A program made the translations under genes and the position numbers. This document shows, one piece after another, positions 1-7,820 of a stretch of 43,163 nucleotides of DNA. The notes below the pieces were generated by a model. The model did no database searches and was not told the origin of the DNA. It saw only the letters and a list, made by a program, of their open reading frames with translations. Numbering within the stretch: the stretch's first letter is position 1; each line of letters starts with the position of its first letter. Source of the stretch: Bradyrhizobium cytisi. Lineage in GTDB: Bacteria; Pseudomonadota; Alphaproteobacteria; Rhizobiales; Xanthobacteraceae. The stretch lies in the NCBI RefSeq assembly GCF_008123515.1, contig NZ_VSSR01000040.1, positions 1 through 43,163 on the forward strand, given 5' to 3'.

Positions 1-113
1 TCGTGGCCGCAGGGTACTTGCAACCTGATCGGTTAACGCTCTAAACCGAGCATTGGCTTCGGCTGAACCTCACACGGTTTGCCGGTACTCAAACATTTCA
101 ACGTTTCAGACGG

Positions 114-137
114 AAGGCCCCTGCACGTCGGGGCCTT
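114..137. terminator. Inverted repeat, possible terminator
   Basis: An 8-base perfect inverted repeat (AAGGCCCC / GGGGCCTT) with an 8-base loop lies just downstream of the minus-strand operon that ends at 156. On the plus strand it is followed by a short T run. The rest of positions 1-155 holds no gene I can support. Confidence 0.4.
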
Positions 138-155
138 TCAAGATCATCGGGCCGG

Positions 156-1082
156 TTACATCCGTCGCGCCTTCCGATCGTTGATGTCGCCGATCACCGG
201 ATCCGATCTGTTCAGAATGCGGCAACGGCTGCGACATCGGTGTGGGCGCACTCGGCTCGTGGCACGGGCTGCGACATCATTGGCGTGACCACGTTCGGCT
301 CGAAAGCGGTTCGCTGTCAGTTCGCGCTTGCGCCACTCGGTTCGGCGCTCACGTTCTAACGCCAACGCCTTCTGCGCCTCCATATCCCAAATGACCTTGT
401 CGATCTCGGCGCCGGCCAACGTGCGCTTGATCCGCAACACAAGTTGCAACGTCATGATGACCGGGCCATAGGGCAGCAGCAAGTCGCGCGCGACGACATC
501 GCGCCCCAGGAACGTGTCGATCGCCTCCTCGCTCATGCAGATCAGCAAGGCCAGCTCACGAGCCTGCCGGAGGTCATCAGCGGGCACAGCAGGCTCACCA
601 TCGAGCAGCATGCGCTCGGCAGCGCGACCGGCCAGGAACTCGATACATTTGGCATAGACGCTGGCGAACACATCGGCCACAGGACGACTATCTTCGCCCG
701 CCTGCGGCACGTGCGAGGCAAGCGCCTCGCGAACGTCAGCAGCGTCGCCCCGATCTTCCGTGAACGCCTCCGCATGCCCAACATCCCAGCACAAACCCTC
801 GTAACCACGGGTCGCGTCCGGGGTGACGGTGACACCGCCAACCTGATGCCCGAGTAGCCGAGCGCAGACGGCGTGACCACTTTCGTGCACCGCAATTCGT
901 ACATCCTGCTCGTATGTCCGGTTGAGCGAGGCAAGCAAGGTCTCGTATTCGTCGACATCCGCATTGGCGCCGCTGCCGTCGTCGGTCGTGCCTCCGATGC
1001 CGGCAGCGGCCTCCATCCCGGCGAGAGACGCCGCTGGTGTGTTGCCTTTCTCGACCGGATTTCCTTCAGACATGTCAGACAT
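156..1082 (-). CDS. Stand-alone M41-like (FtsH-type) zinc metallopeptidase domain protein
   Basis: The 308-residue product carries HESGH at residues 66-70, the HExxH zinc/catalytic motif in the context seen in peptidase M41 (FtsH protease domain). Further on, a GRAAE segment and a DDLRQAR segment match the FtsH helix pattern that supplies the third zinc ligand (Asp). There is no AAA ATPase module and no clear membrane segment, so it cannot be FtsH itself; it resembles the small M41-like 'ATP-dependent Zn protease' relatives found in alphaproteobacteria and mobile DNA. The ATG at 1082 is preferred because AGAAGG lies 9 bases upstream and the start overlaps the end of the preceding gene. It is the last gene of a three-gene overlapping operon. 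The C-terminal ~40 residues are Arg-rich and look unstructured. Substrate unknown. Confidence 0.8.
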   Translation of the reverse strand: MSDMSEGNPVEKGNTPAASLAGMEAAAGIGGTTDDGSGANADVDEYETLLASLNRTYEQDVRIAVHESGHAVCARLLGHQVGGVTVTPDATRGYEGLCWDVGHAEAFTEDRGDAADVREALASHVPQAGEDSRPVADVFASVYAKCIEFLAGRAAERMLLDGEPAVPADDLRQARELALLICMSEEAIDTFLGRDVVARDLLLPYGPVIMTLQLVLRIKRTLAGAEIDKVIWDMEAQKALALERERRTEWRKRELTANRFRAERGHANDVAARATSRVRPHRCRSRCRILNRSDPVIGDINDRKARRM

Positions 1083-1287
1083 GACCCAACACCTTCTTGT
1101 GCCGCGCGACCATGCGCCGATAGATCGCAGCGACAACGTCATCGCCAGGGTGCGGCATCGCACGGGCGATCATCGCGGCCACGACGGCCGGGACGCGAAC
1201 TTCGTTCTCGGAGTCGATCAGCCAGCCATCGACACGCGTCACGATTTTGTGCGCCTGCCAGCCAGGAGGAGCTGAATTTCTGCTCAC
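1075..1287 (-). CDS. Small hypothetical protein, middle gene of metallopeptidase operon
   Basis: The 70-residue product is predicted from a GTG start that overlaps the stop of the upstream gene (GTGA), and its own stop overlaps the metallopeptidase start by 8 bases. Such double overlap indicates translational coupling of the three genes. It begins MSRNSAPPGWQAHKIV and has a mixed charged/hydrophobic composition with no signal peptide or membrane helix. I do not recognise a family. Given the coupling it could be a partner or adaptor of the M41-like peptidase, which is inference only. Confidence 0.6.
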   Translation of the reverse strand: MSRNSAPPGWQAHKIVTRVDGWLIDSENEVRVPAVVAAMIARAMPHPGDDVVAAIYRRMVARHKKVLGHV

Positions 1288-1508
1288 AGGCGCGGCCCCT
1301 CGATGGTGAGCGTGCGCGTTTCGGTGCTGCGATCGATCTCGACGAAGTTGGCTTCGCTCAGCACGGGATCGAGCTGCATGTGCGGCCCGCGCTTCGGCTC
1401 CTCGATGGCGTCGAGATCGACAACGTCGGAGGCATTCGGTTCGTAGTCACCGCCGCGCGTGCCACGGAATGGCAGGCTGGTAGCGATGGAGGTGTCGCCT
1501 GCCACCAT
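1284..1508 (-). CDS. Small hypothetical protein, first gene of metallopeptidase operon
   Basis: This 74-residue acidic protein opens the three-gene minus-strand operon. It has a stretch rich in Asp/Glu in the middle (DVVDLDAIEEPKRG) and no membrane segment. It overlaps the next gene by 3-4 bases. No family recognised and no EcfG-type promoter is visible upstream of it, unlike many other genes in the window, so this operon is probably regulated separately. Confidence 0.55.
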   Translation of the reverse strand: MVAGDTSIATSLPFRGTRGGDYEPNASDVVDLDAIEEPKRGPHMQLDPVLSEANFVEIDRSTETRTLTIEGPRL

Positions 1509-1806
1509 CCTGAGGACTGATTATCGTCAGTAGCCACTGGCGTTCGGCACGAGGTTGTGACCCATGTCTTAGGTACGACCTGTTACCTATGTCTCCGGTC
1601 TGGACACAGGGGGCCGTTGGTAGCGGGAGACCGCTACCGCCTTTCCCCACACGACGCAAATATGCGATATTTCCTCCGATCGTCCACCTAAACGCACAAA
1701 CTGTTCGAATTCCGCTTCAACTCGAGCGCTATGCGATCGTAACGCCGGACTTCGCCAGTCGCACGCGCGTACTGATGACAATACCCCGGGGAAGGAGCGC
1801 ACCGAC

Positions 1807-2268
1807 GTGGACGACATGAAGTCAAACAAAAGCAGCTACACCAGCCTCATTGTTCAGACGGCCATCAGCAGCGTCATCATGTATCTCGTGATGTTCGTCA
1901 TGATCGATGGGCTCGACAGCTTCTACAACAATCTCAACATGCGCTACATGACGCTGATGATGGTCGTCCCGATGGTGGTGCTGATGATCGTCGCGATGCG
2001 GCACATGTTCCCGTCCAAGGGTGCCAATGCCGCGATCCTCGGGGGCGCTGTCATTGTGTTCGTCGGCAGCTTCGCCCTGATCCGCACCCAGACGACAATC
2101 GGCGATCGTGCCTTCGTTCGCTCAATGATTCCGCACCACTCGGGCGCGATTCTGATGTGTCAGCAGGCAAAACTGACCGATCCAGAAATCATTAGCTTGT
2201 GCGGTGAAATCGAGCGGTCTCAGCGCCGGGGAATCGACCAGATGAAGGCGATCCTCCGGCGGGTATAG
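1807..2268 (+). CDS. DUF305 membrane protein
   Basis: The 153-residue protein has three hydrophobic segments (about residues 14-34, 48-66 and 76-93) followed by a short domain with MIPHHSGAILMC at about 107-118. That His-His motif is the hallmark of DUF305, a family often found near copper or metal-handling genes. The GTG at 1807 has AAGGAG 9 bases upstream and is chosen over the ATG at 1816. The domain is short compared with periplasmic DUF305 proteins, as in the small membrane-anchored version common in rhizobia. Specific function unknown; metal binding through the His pair is a reasonable guess. Confidence 0.8.
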   Translation: MDDMKSNKSSYTSLIVQTAISSVIMYLVMFVMIDGLDSFYNNLNMRYMTLMMVVPMVVLMIVAMRHMFPSKGANAAILGGAVIVFVGSFALIRTQTTIGDRAFVRSMIPHHSGAILMCQQAKLTDPEIISLCGEIERSQRRGIDQMKAILRRV

Positions 2269-2409
2269 TGGCCGCGCTTTGCGTCGCCTGTTTGCCGGGC
2301 CGCTCCCAGCTGACGAACTGGAATAGCCGCGCCGTGCTGCAGCGAAATTCATGAAACAGCAGCAACAGCCAATGTCCCTGGCTTTCTCATGGTCGTCCTC
2401 AGCGCAAAC

Positions 2410-2434
2410 AACAGGACCGTCCCTCCTCTGTTCC
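2410..2434 (-). promoter_or_regulatory. EcfG-type promoter candidate without an intact gene
   Basis: On the minus strand the sequence reads GGAAC-N16-TGTT, the same variant seen before other genes here. About 20 bases downstream is a 13-codon frame with a GAGGAC ribosome site. No full-length gene follows. Confidence 0.4.
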
Positions 2435-2584
2435 CAAAATCCCATTGAAGATGCGCGGATCTTGCTTCACCGCCGGTCGGAAAAAGTCATTGCCCGGGTT
2501 CCTGCCGCCAGCGCCGGCCGGGCAGTTCGCGGCTGCATGTCCGCCGGCCGCATCGTTTTTGTAGATCGCGCCCGGTGCATCTTT

Positions 2585-2609
2585 GGAACGCGCAGCCAAT
2601 GCGTCTGTT
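2585..2609 (+). promoter_or_regulatory. EcfG-type promoter for the CBS-domain gene
   Basis: GGAAC (2585-2589), 16-base spacer, TGTT (2606-2609). It lies about 66 bases before the CBS-domain ATG at 2676. Confidence 0.7.
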
Positions 2610-2675
2610 TAGGCGGTGTTGAAGAAGCCTGCAGTTGCGGGAGTCCAATACATCTGATCGACAAAGGAGATGACA

Positions 2676-3113
2676 ATGAAGATCAGCGAAGTGATGACTC
2701 GCGACGCAAAGATCGCAAGCCCGACCGACACACTCCAGCAAGCAGCGAAGCTGATGAAAGCCTGCGATTGTGGCGTGTTGCCGGTGGGTGAAGGTGACCG
2801 GCTCGTGGGCATGATCACCGACCGCGACATCGCGGTGCGTTGCGTCGCAGAGGGTAAAGGGCCGGACTGCGAAGTCCGCGACGCGATGACCAAAGAGGTC
2901 AAGTATTGTTTCGAAGACGAGGACATATCGCAGGTCTGTGCGAATATGAGCGATATCCAGGTGAGGCGGTTACCAGTCCTGGATCGGAACAAGTGCCTGG
3001 TCGGAATCGTATCGCTCAGCGATTTGGCGCGCCGGTCGGCGGGAACGGCGAAGGCGTTGCACGGAATTGCTCAGCCGAGCCAGCAGCACAACCAGAGCTT
3101 CGCCGCAATCTGA
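2676..3113 (+). CDS. Two-CBS-domain protein
   Basis: This 145-residue soluble protein is made of two CBS motifs in tandem. The first ends in LVGMITDRDIAVR (about residues 44-56) and the second in CLVGIVSLSDLARR (about 107-120), both the classic 'GIVT..D' end of a CBS unit. Tandem CBS pairs bind adenine nucleotides and sense energy state. Stand-alone pairs of this size are frequent in rhizobial stress regulons. The ATG at 2676 is chosen over the one at 2670 because AGGAG ends 6 bases before it. A GGAAC-N16-TGTT promoter sits upstream. The partner enzyme or channel is unknown. Confidence 0.88.
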   Translation: MKISEVMTRDAKIASPTDTLQQAAKLMKACDCGVLPVGEGDRLVGMITDRDIAVRCVAEGKGPDCEVRDAMTKEVKYCFEDEDISQVCANMSDIQVRRLPVLDRNKCLVGIVSLSDLARRSAGTAKALHGIAQPSQQHNQSFAAI

Positions 3114-3540
3114 GCCGCAAGCAAAACGGGACAGCTGGTGTTCAAGGCAAGCGACGCTTCGGCCCAACCGCTTCTTGACCCCATGAAGCCGGATGCGCAG
3201 GCGAGCGCCCCTTCGGTGCTCGCCGCGCCGGCGGAATGGCCTCTCCCGGAGCGGTCTCCGTCCTAGGTCCTATCACCGGAAGGGACTGCTCTCAGCCGCT
3301 GTCGCGACTGGACGCAGCCCTTGACGATGTCGCAACCACTTTTGAACGACGTGCCCGGGCTGGCGTACGCCTCCGGCGCGACCAGCGCAGCCGCGACGTT
3401 GTCGAACCGGTGGGCGCTCCTGTTACTTGCCTGCCCGGTCTCATCGCTTAGCTGGCGAACGCGACCGCGGTTCATGTTGTCAACGGCGGACGTGCCGCAA
3501 ATCGCGGGTTCGCGGTCGCGTCGAGCATCGAGGCAGACGC
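3114..3540. other. Intergenic, no supported gene
   Basis: Open frames exist on both strands but none has a good ribosome site together with a recognisable protein, and I see no promoter of the EcfG type. Confidence 0.4.
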
Positions 3541-3699
3541 TCACCGCTCCTTTCGGCCGCGCTGCGGATCCTTGACCTTCGCTTGCCTGCTGCCTTTCGG
3601 CGCGGCGGCACGTTCAGTGCGAACCCCGTCGCGGTTACCTCCGTGCGTGCCGAACGAACTCCGTTTCTTCGCCGTAAGGGCTGCCTTGCTCTTGCCCAT
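3541..3699 (-). CDS. Small basic hypothetical protein
   Basis: A 52-residue Lys/Arg/Gly-rich protein starting MGKSKAALTAKKRSSF and containing GTHGGNRDG. The ATG at 3699 follows an AAGGAA sequence at a slightly long distance. The composition resembles the small, intrinsically disordered, nucleic-acid-binding-like proteins common in Bradyrhizobium. No family can be named with certainty, and function is unknown. Confidence 0.5.
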   Translation of the reverse strand: MGKSKAALTAKKRSSFGTHGGNRDGVRTERAAAPKGSRQAKVKDPQRGRKER

Positions 3700-3909
3700 G
3701 ACCTATCATTTCCTTCGATACCTGCCAGGCTGGAGTCAGTCCATCGATTCGGGCAAGGTTCATCCCAGCTCGAGGCGACCTTTTGAATCAAGCGGGTGCA
3801 GCACAACAGAAGCTCGAAAACGAGCACACGCGCGGCAAGGTCGTGCGCAACTTGGCGGCCTGAGCACGGGACTGGCTACACTTGTTCATTTGGGCAAGGA
3901 GAATTCAAC

Positions 3910-4093
3910 ATGGCCAAGACCAAGAAGCAGGCGCAGGCGCTTGCGATCAAGTTGTCGCGCGAGCGACGAGCTAGCAAAAAAGTTCCTGCACCAGGGAAGC
4001 TACAGCGAGGCGAAGCGGCGGAGGGTGCGCCGCGATCTTGATGTCGGACAAACAAGCACGAAGCGCCGCGTGAGCAAGAAGAAGCGCACATAG
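3910..4093 (+). pseudogene. Frameshifted small basic protein
   Basis: The ATG at 3910 has AAGGAG about 7 bases upstream and opens MAKTKKQAQALAIKLSRE, then continues to VPAPGK. At position 4000 the conserved-looking sequence jumps frame: the downstream +1 frame reads YSEAKRRRVRRDLDVG and ends at a TAG at 4091-4093. Joining the two gives a coherent ~60-residue basic protein of a type familiar in Bradyrhizobium (Lys-rich start, VPxPGK, YSxxxKRxxRRDLxVG). As written, translation from 3910 would run 43 residues and stop at 4041 with a nonsense tail. The lesion is a single inserted C or a 2-base loss; it could be real or a sequencing error. Confidence 0.6.
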
Positions 4094-4162
4094 GACAGAA
4101 GCGAGAGCCAACTTCAATCAAAGCGCTGTTTGGCACAACGCGACAACGCGGCACCAAAGCGG

Positions 4163-4180
4163 GCCCGCGGTCAAGCGGGC
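4163..4180 (-). terminator. GC-rich hairpin after the SDR gene
   Basis: GCCCGC and GCGGGC pair around a six-base loop immediately past the stop of the minus-strand SDR (4193), followed on that strand by a short T run. Weak U tract, so only a possible intrinsic terminator. Confidence 0.35.
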
Positions 4181-4192
4181 TCGCGATGCCTC

Positions 4193-5071
4193 TTAATGCA
4201 TCCGGTTCTCGATAGGCTTGCCCTTCAGCCCATCGTGCGAGTGTTTTAGATCCAGTGTCGGCGTTGGCTGCTCCTTCACGAAGCTTTGCGCCATCTCTCC
4301 TGGACCGCCCTTCGCGATGGTCGTGCCGCCGTCGGCAAATATCAGCGCTCCGGTCATGACACTCGCCTCATCCGAGGCGGCGAAGGCGAACACATTCGCT
4401 ATCTCCTCCGGGGTGCCACGGCGGCCGAGGATTGTACCGGCAAGGGTCTGCTTCTCCATCTGCGCATTCATTGGCCCGGTTTCCTTATGTGTCCAAGCCG
4501 TATCGACCGGACCCGGGCATACGCAAAGCGCACGCACTCCGTACTTGCCCTGTTCGTAAGCCACCCCTCGCATGAAGGCATGGATAAAGCCCTTCGAGCC
4601 ACCGTAGGGCGCCGCCGTCGGCTCGCCCATTTCGCCGGCCTCGGATCCGGTCGAAATCACGACACCACGCGAGCGCTGAAGATGGGGCAGCGCGAACCTG
4701 GTCATGACGAATGCCGAACGGATGTTGTTACGAACGATGTAATCGAACAGCTCGATGGAATGATCCTGGCATTCGGCAATTTCAGGAAATACACCGGCAT
4801 TGTTGATGAGGATGTCCAGTCCGCCGAATGCGTCAAGCGCAAGAGCGATACAGGCTTGTGCGTCGATTTCATCGGCGAGATCGCCCAGAAACGCTTCAGC
4901 CATGCCGCCATGCCTTTTAATCGCCTGGACGACATCGTCCACGGGATCGGTGGGTAATCCGGCAACAACGACCTTCGCGCCCTCCCTAGCAAATTTGTGC
5001 GCGATGGCCTCGCCGATGCCCGTTGCGGCGCCGGTCACGATTGCTGCTTTGCCTTCCAGTCGACCTGCCAT
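4193..5071 (-). CDS. SDR-family oxidoreductase
   Basis: This 292-residue protein has a classical short-chain dehydrogenase layout. The NAD(P)-binding TGAATGIG is at about residues 13-20, the structural NNAG at about 94-97, and the catalytic Ser/Tyr/Lys set appears as ISTGS and YGGSK. A ~30-residue C-terminal tail beyond the usual SDR end (after the DGG near 255) is rich in charged residues. The ATG at 5071 follows GGAGAAGG at a normal distance and lies 30 bases after a perfect GGAAC-N16-CGTT promoter, which rules out the longer upstream reading. Substrate unknown; stress-induced SDRs of this kind are often aldehyde or sugar oxidoreductases. Confidence 0.88.
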   Translation of the reverse strand: MAGRLEGKAAIVTGAATGIGEAIAHKFAREGAKVVVAGLPTDPVDDVVQAIKRHGGMAEAFLGDLADEIDAQACIALALDAFGGLDILINNAGVFPEIAECQDHSIELFDYIVRNNIRSAFVMTRFALPHLQRSRGVVISTGSEAGEMGEPTAAPYGGSKGFIHAFMRGVAYEQGKYGVRALCVCPGPVDTAWTHKETGPMNAQMEKQTLAGTILGRRGTPEEIANVFAFAASDEASVMTGALIFADGGTTIAKGGPGEMAQSFVKEQPTPTLDLKHSHDGLKGKPIENRMH

Positions 5072-5107
5072 GATTGCCTTCTCCGGGTTGCTTCGCTCAT
5101 GGCGTTG

Positions 5108-5132
5108 AACGGCTCGTAGCAGACGATGTTCC
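5108..5132 (-). promoter_or_regulatory. EcfG-type promoter for the SDR gene
   Basis: On the minus strand GGAAC (5132-5128), 16-base spacer, CGTT (5111-5108); a perfect match ending 36 bases before the SDR start at 5071. Confidence 0.8.
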
Positions 5133-5264
5133 ATTCCGCCGCGGCAGATCACCGAACACAACCTGCTGCACAAGGTGCAGAAGCTCCGTTCAAACGTCCC
5201 GCCCTTGAAATTCTACGGAACCGCCCAATCTCTTTAGCTCTGACAGCCCCAACGGGAGCGTTCG

Positions 5265-5450
5265 ATGAAGCATCATTCGAACCCGATCAGTGAGGACTGG
5301 GAGCGCATTGCGCTGGATTTTCAATCGACCGCACACGATTTTCCACCTGGTGACGAAAAGAAAGCCGCGGAGCAAAAAGCGCAGAAGATCAGGAAGGCCG
5401 CCGAAATCAAAAACTTGCTGATATGGCCGGAATTACAACCGCCTCGCTGA
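5265..5450 (+). CDS. Small hypothetical protein
   Basis: A 61-residue charged protein opening MKHHSNPISEDWERIALDFQ. A GGGAG ribosome site lies about 8 bases upstream. The second half is a Lys/Glu-rich helix ending IWPELQPPR; a C-terminal 'xLQPPx' after a charged helix is a pattern I associate with small Bradyrhizobium proteins of unknown function. A GGAAC precedes the gene at 5216-5220 but no matching -10 follows, so I do not call a promoter. Confidence 0.6.
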   Translation: MKHHSNPISEDWERIALDFQSTAHDFPPGDEKKAAEQKAQKIRKAAEIKNLLIWPELQPPR

Positions 5451-5564
5451 TTGCTTGCGTCGCGGCACGTAGCGGGATGCGTTTGGCCGAAAAAAAAGAG
5501 AGCCGACAGCCATCCGCATCCATTCCGTCTGGAGCGCCGTCAGCGCCGCATCATCAGGTCACGT

Positions 5565-6037
5565 CTAAAGCGTCGAAGCGATCACCAGAGCGACAAAAGC
5601 GATGGCGGCGCAAACGGCCCGAGCGAGCTGTGAGTACTCCCAGCGGTCACGCACCAATCGCGCTCCGCTGCCGGCGCGCCGGCAAAAAAGCTTGCACCGA
5701 GTTCGCTCAAATGCGCACCAGTCAGCCAGAATCGGTTCACCGGCTGCGTCACCATCCAAAAGATCGCGTGCATGGCAATAAGCGAGACCAGCGCGGGGAC
5801 CGCGAGCCAAAGCGCCACAGTATGCGACTGCATCAGCACCACTGGCAGTACGATGAGAATGCTCAACGGTTCTGCGGCGCCGCCGACCGTGAAGCCGGGA
5901 TAGTAGACGGACTGCATTGCCAGGTAGCTGTCGCGATCCAGGCGATATTTGCCGGGAAGCTCCAGCGCATGAGCCAACGATAGCGCCATCGGAATCGATG
6001 TGACTATCACCGCGAGGATTTTAAGAGTTTGCATCAT
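5565..6037 (-). pseudogene. Frameshifted DUF1772-like membrane protein
   Basis: From the ATG at 6037 the frame reads a four-helix-type membrane protein: an N-terminal hydrophobic segment, then YPGFTVGGAAEPLSILI, two more hydrophobic stretches and VTQPVNRFWL, all resembling DUF1772/anthrone-oxygenase-like proteins. At about 5660-5675 the frame is lost: the expected ending RDRWEYSQLARAV plus the final membrane helix lies in the neighbouring frame and stops at 5565, whereas the original frame runs into unrelated residues to 5582. A loss or gain of one or two bases restores a ~156-residue protein. Either a recent pseudogene or a read error. Confidence 0.65.
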
Positions 6038-6217
6038 AGGCGATCACCGAACTATGCGGGCCAAAGAGATTGGCTTCCTTTGCTCGCAGGCGCACGATTC
6101 CAATTTCGGGACTGATGAAGCTCCGCAGTCGCTCCTCTCGTGTCCTCGTCCGACTTGCGCGCGCTGCGGACGCATCCCTCCCCGTTGCACCGCCGTAACG
6201 GCAATGTAGCGCCGGGA

Positions 6218-7276
6218 TCAGCGTTCGAACTGCAGCACTTCGTGAATGGCGGTTTTGGTGTTCACGGTCGGCATGCCGTCTGATTGGAAGCCTCCGCCGG
6301 CCACGTGCAAGGCACCACCGATCAGTCCTGCCGCGAAGCCATGACGGGCGAGTTGCATCCTCGGCAAGGTCTGCCACTGTCCGGTGGCCGGATCATAGCT
6401 TTGGATCGCCCAGAAGGCTTTGGCGCCCTCCCAGTCCTGATACTCGCCTCCCGCGACGTAGATTCTGCCGTTTGACGCGCCACCGGCCATTCCGCTGCGC
6501 CGGACTGGTGCTCGCCCCTTGTTGAGCCACTGGTCGCGTGCGGGGTCGTATTCTTCGATGACGTTGGTTTCCTCGGCGACGGTGATCTGCGCCGAGCCGA
6601 TTCGGCCGCCGATCGCGTAGATCTTGCCTGCGACCTCCGCCGCGAGCAGATGGTTGCGCGGCGTCGGCATCGGCGCGCGGGCACTCCATCGGTCGGTACC
6701 CGGATCATACTCCTCGACCGTCCCCAGAACCCGCTGCGGACTTCCCGGCGAGAGAGGCGCCGTCGCGTTGCCGCGGACATCCGCTTGAACCCCACCGATC
6801 ACATAGATCTTGCCATTGAGAGCAACAGCCCAGCCTGCGCCCCGAGGCGTCGGCATCGGCGCAAGCGATTTCCACCTATCGGACAACGGATCGTAGATCC
6901 AGCTGCTGTCGACCGGTTGCCAGCCAGCTTCATTGGTCTCCTCCCGCCCGGCCGGTGGATTCATGAAGCCACCGAAGACGTAGATATTGCCGTTCAACGC
7001 AGCGGTCATGACGTGATGAGCGGGCTGCGGCATCGACGTCTTCTGAGTCCATCCGCCGGTCTTTGCGTCAAACACGTAGACCAGACCAAGCGGCCGATGG
7101 GTTGCGGTATCCAACCCGGCGAGCACGTACCATTCGTTACCAATCACCGCGCCCATGATCTCGCCGACGGGGGCGGGGAGCGGCGCAGCCATTCGCCATT
7201 GCGCCTGTGCGCCCGAGATCGCACTAAGTACCGTGAGCGCAGCCAGCCAAATCAACGATGCTCGGGCTTTGCGCAT
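6218..7276 (-). CDS. Secreted Kelch-repeat protein
   Basis: The 352-residue product begins with an Arg/Lys start and a hydrophobic signal peptide ending ISGAQAQ, so it is probably periplasmic or extracellular. It then has about six Kelch repeats, visible as recurrent 'GxIYVxGG ... xxYDPxxxxW' units (for example GKIYVIGG, GKIYAIGG, GRIYVAGG with YDPLSDRW, YDPGTDRW and YDPATGQW). Six blades would close a beta-propeller. It lies 14 bases after the NTF2-like gene and is the last gene of a protoglobin / NTF2-like / Kelch operon. Propellers of this class serve as binding scaffolds or, in the galactose-oxidase group, enzymes; no copper-site residues can be assigned here. Confidence 0.85.
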   Translation of the reverse strand: MRKARASLIWLAALTVLSAISGAQAQWRMAAPLPAPVGEIMGAVIGNEWYVLAGLDTATHRPLGLVYVFDAKTGGWTQKTSMPQPAHHVMTAALNGNIYVFGGFMNPPAGREETNEAGWQPVDSSWIYDPLSDRWKSLAPMPTPRGAGWAVALNGKIYVIGGVQADVRGNATAPLSPGSPQRVLGTVEEYDPGTDRWSARAPMPTPRNHLLAAEVAGKIYAIGGRIGSAQITVAEETNVIEEYDPARDQWLNKGRAPVRRSGMAGGASNGRIYVAGGEYQDWEGAKAFWAIQSYDPATGQWQTLPRMQLARHGFAAGLIGGALHVAGGGFQSDGMPTVNTKTAIHEVLQFER

Positions 7277-7290
7277 GATTCGATCCGCTG

Positions 7291-7752
7291 CTATGCCGGT
7301 TCCGCAACGCTGTGGTATTGGTTGCGCTGGAGAACGCGAAAACCGAACCAGCCCCAGTAGACACAGTGGCGCTGGATCAGGCCATCGTCATCGAGCTCCA
7401 TCGCCTCCACGAAATCCATCTGCTCGCCCTTTCCAGCGTCACGCGGATATTCCCAGATCAGGCGCTTGCCGTCGGTGAGATATCCTGTTCGGTAATACTG
7501 CCGCACCGGCGGCTTGCGGATCGCGAGCAGATCGAACAGGGGACGAAGCTCCTTCCGGCCGCGGAGCCAGCCTCTCTCGATGCCGAGGAGATGCGGGACC
7601 AGCGGACTCTCGAACCAGGCGTCCTCGGCATAGAGTGCAAGCAAGGTATCCGCGTCATTTTGCGAGAGTGCGTCGTTCCAAGCGAAATACATGCGCTCGA
7701 TTGGCGTCGCTCCGGCGGTCATCAGATCTCTCGGTAAGCTCGCTTCGTTCAT
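7291..7752 (-). CDS. NTF2-like (SnoaL-type) protein
   Basis: The 153-residue product has the cone-shaped NTF2-like fold signature: an N-terminal helix (IERMYFAWNDALSQNDADTL), then LYAEDAWFESPLV, and a C-terminal strand-rich part with a YWGWFGFR end. Family members are ligand-binding or small-molecule isomerase/cyclase-type domains. The ATG at 7752 has GGAGAG at the right distance; the open frame extends 45 codons further upstream without a good start. It sits between the protoglobin gene (68-base gap) and the Kelch gene (14-base gap), so all three are probably cotranscribed. Substrate unknown. Confidence 0.78.
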   Translation of the reverse strand: MNEASLPRDLMTAGATPIERMYFAWNDALSQNDADTLLALYAEDAWFESPLVPHLLGIERGWLRGRKELRPLFDLLAIRKPPVRQYYRTGYLTDGKRLIWEYPRDAGKGEQMDFVEAMELDDDGLIQRHCVYWGWFGFRVLQRNQYHSVAEPA

Positions 7753-7820
7753 GGATGCTCTCCATCTTTTTTGTCGGTTCGGTCTTGCTCCGCGAATTTC
7801 GACCGTGACGCCGGCGTTCG

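Larger units (their letters stand above)
2269..2675. other. Intergenic region with two stress-type promoters
   Basis: No convincing gene. A minus-strand GGAAC-N16-TGTT site (2410-2434) points at a 13-codon reading frame with a good ribosome site (ATG at about 2390, beginning MRKPGTLAVAAV) that runs into a stop; the adjacent frame continues with a plausible small-protein tail, so this may be a decayed tiny secreted-protein gene. A plus-strand site (2585-2609) serves the CBS gene. Confidence 0.5.

Noticed and set aside
5216..5245. GGAAC before the small gene at 5265
   Set aside because: No CGTT-like -10 at 16 or 17 bases; the same applies to GGAAC/GTTCC at 8529, 16168, 25131, 37381, 39213 and 39583.
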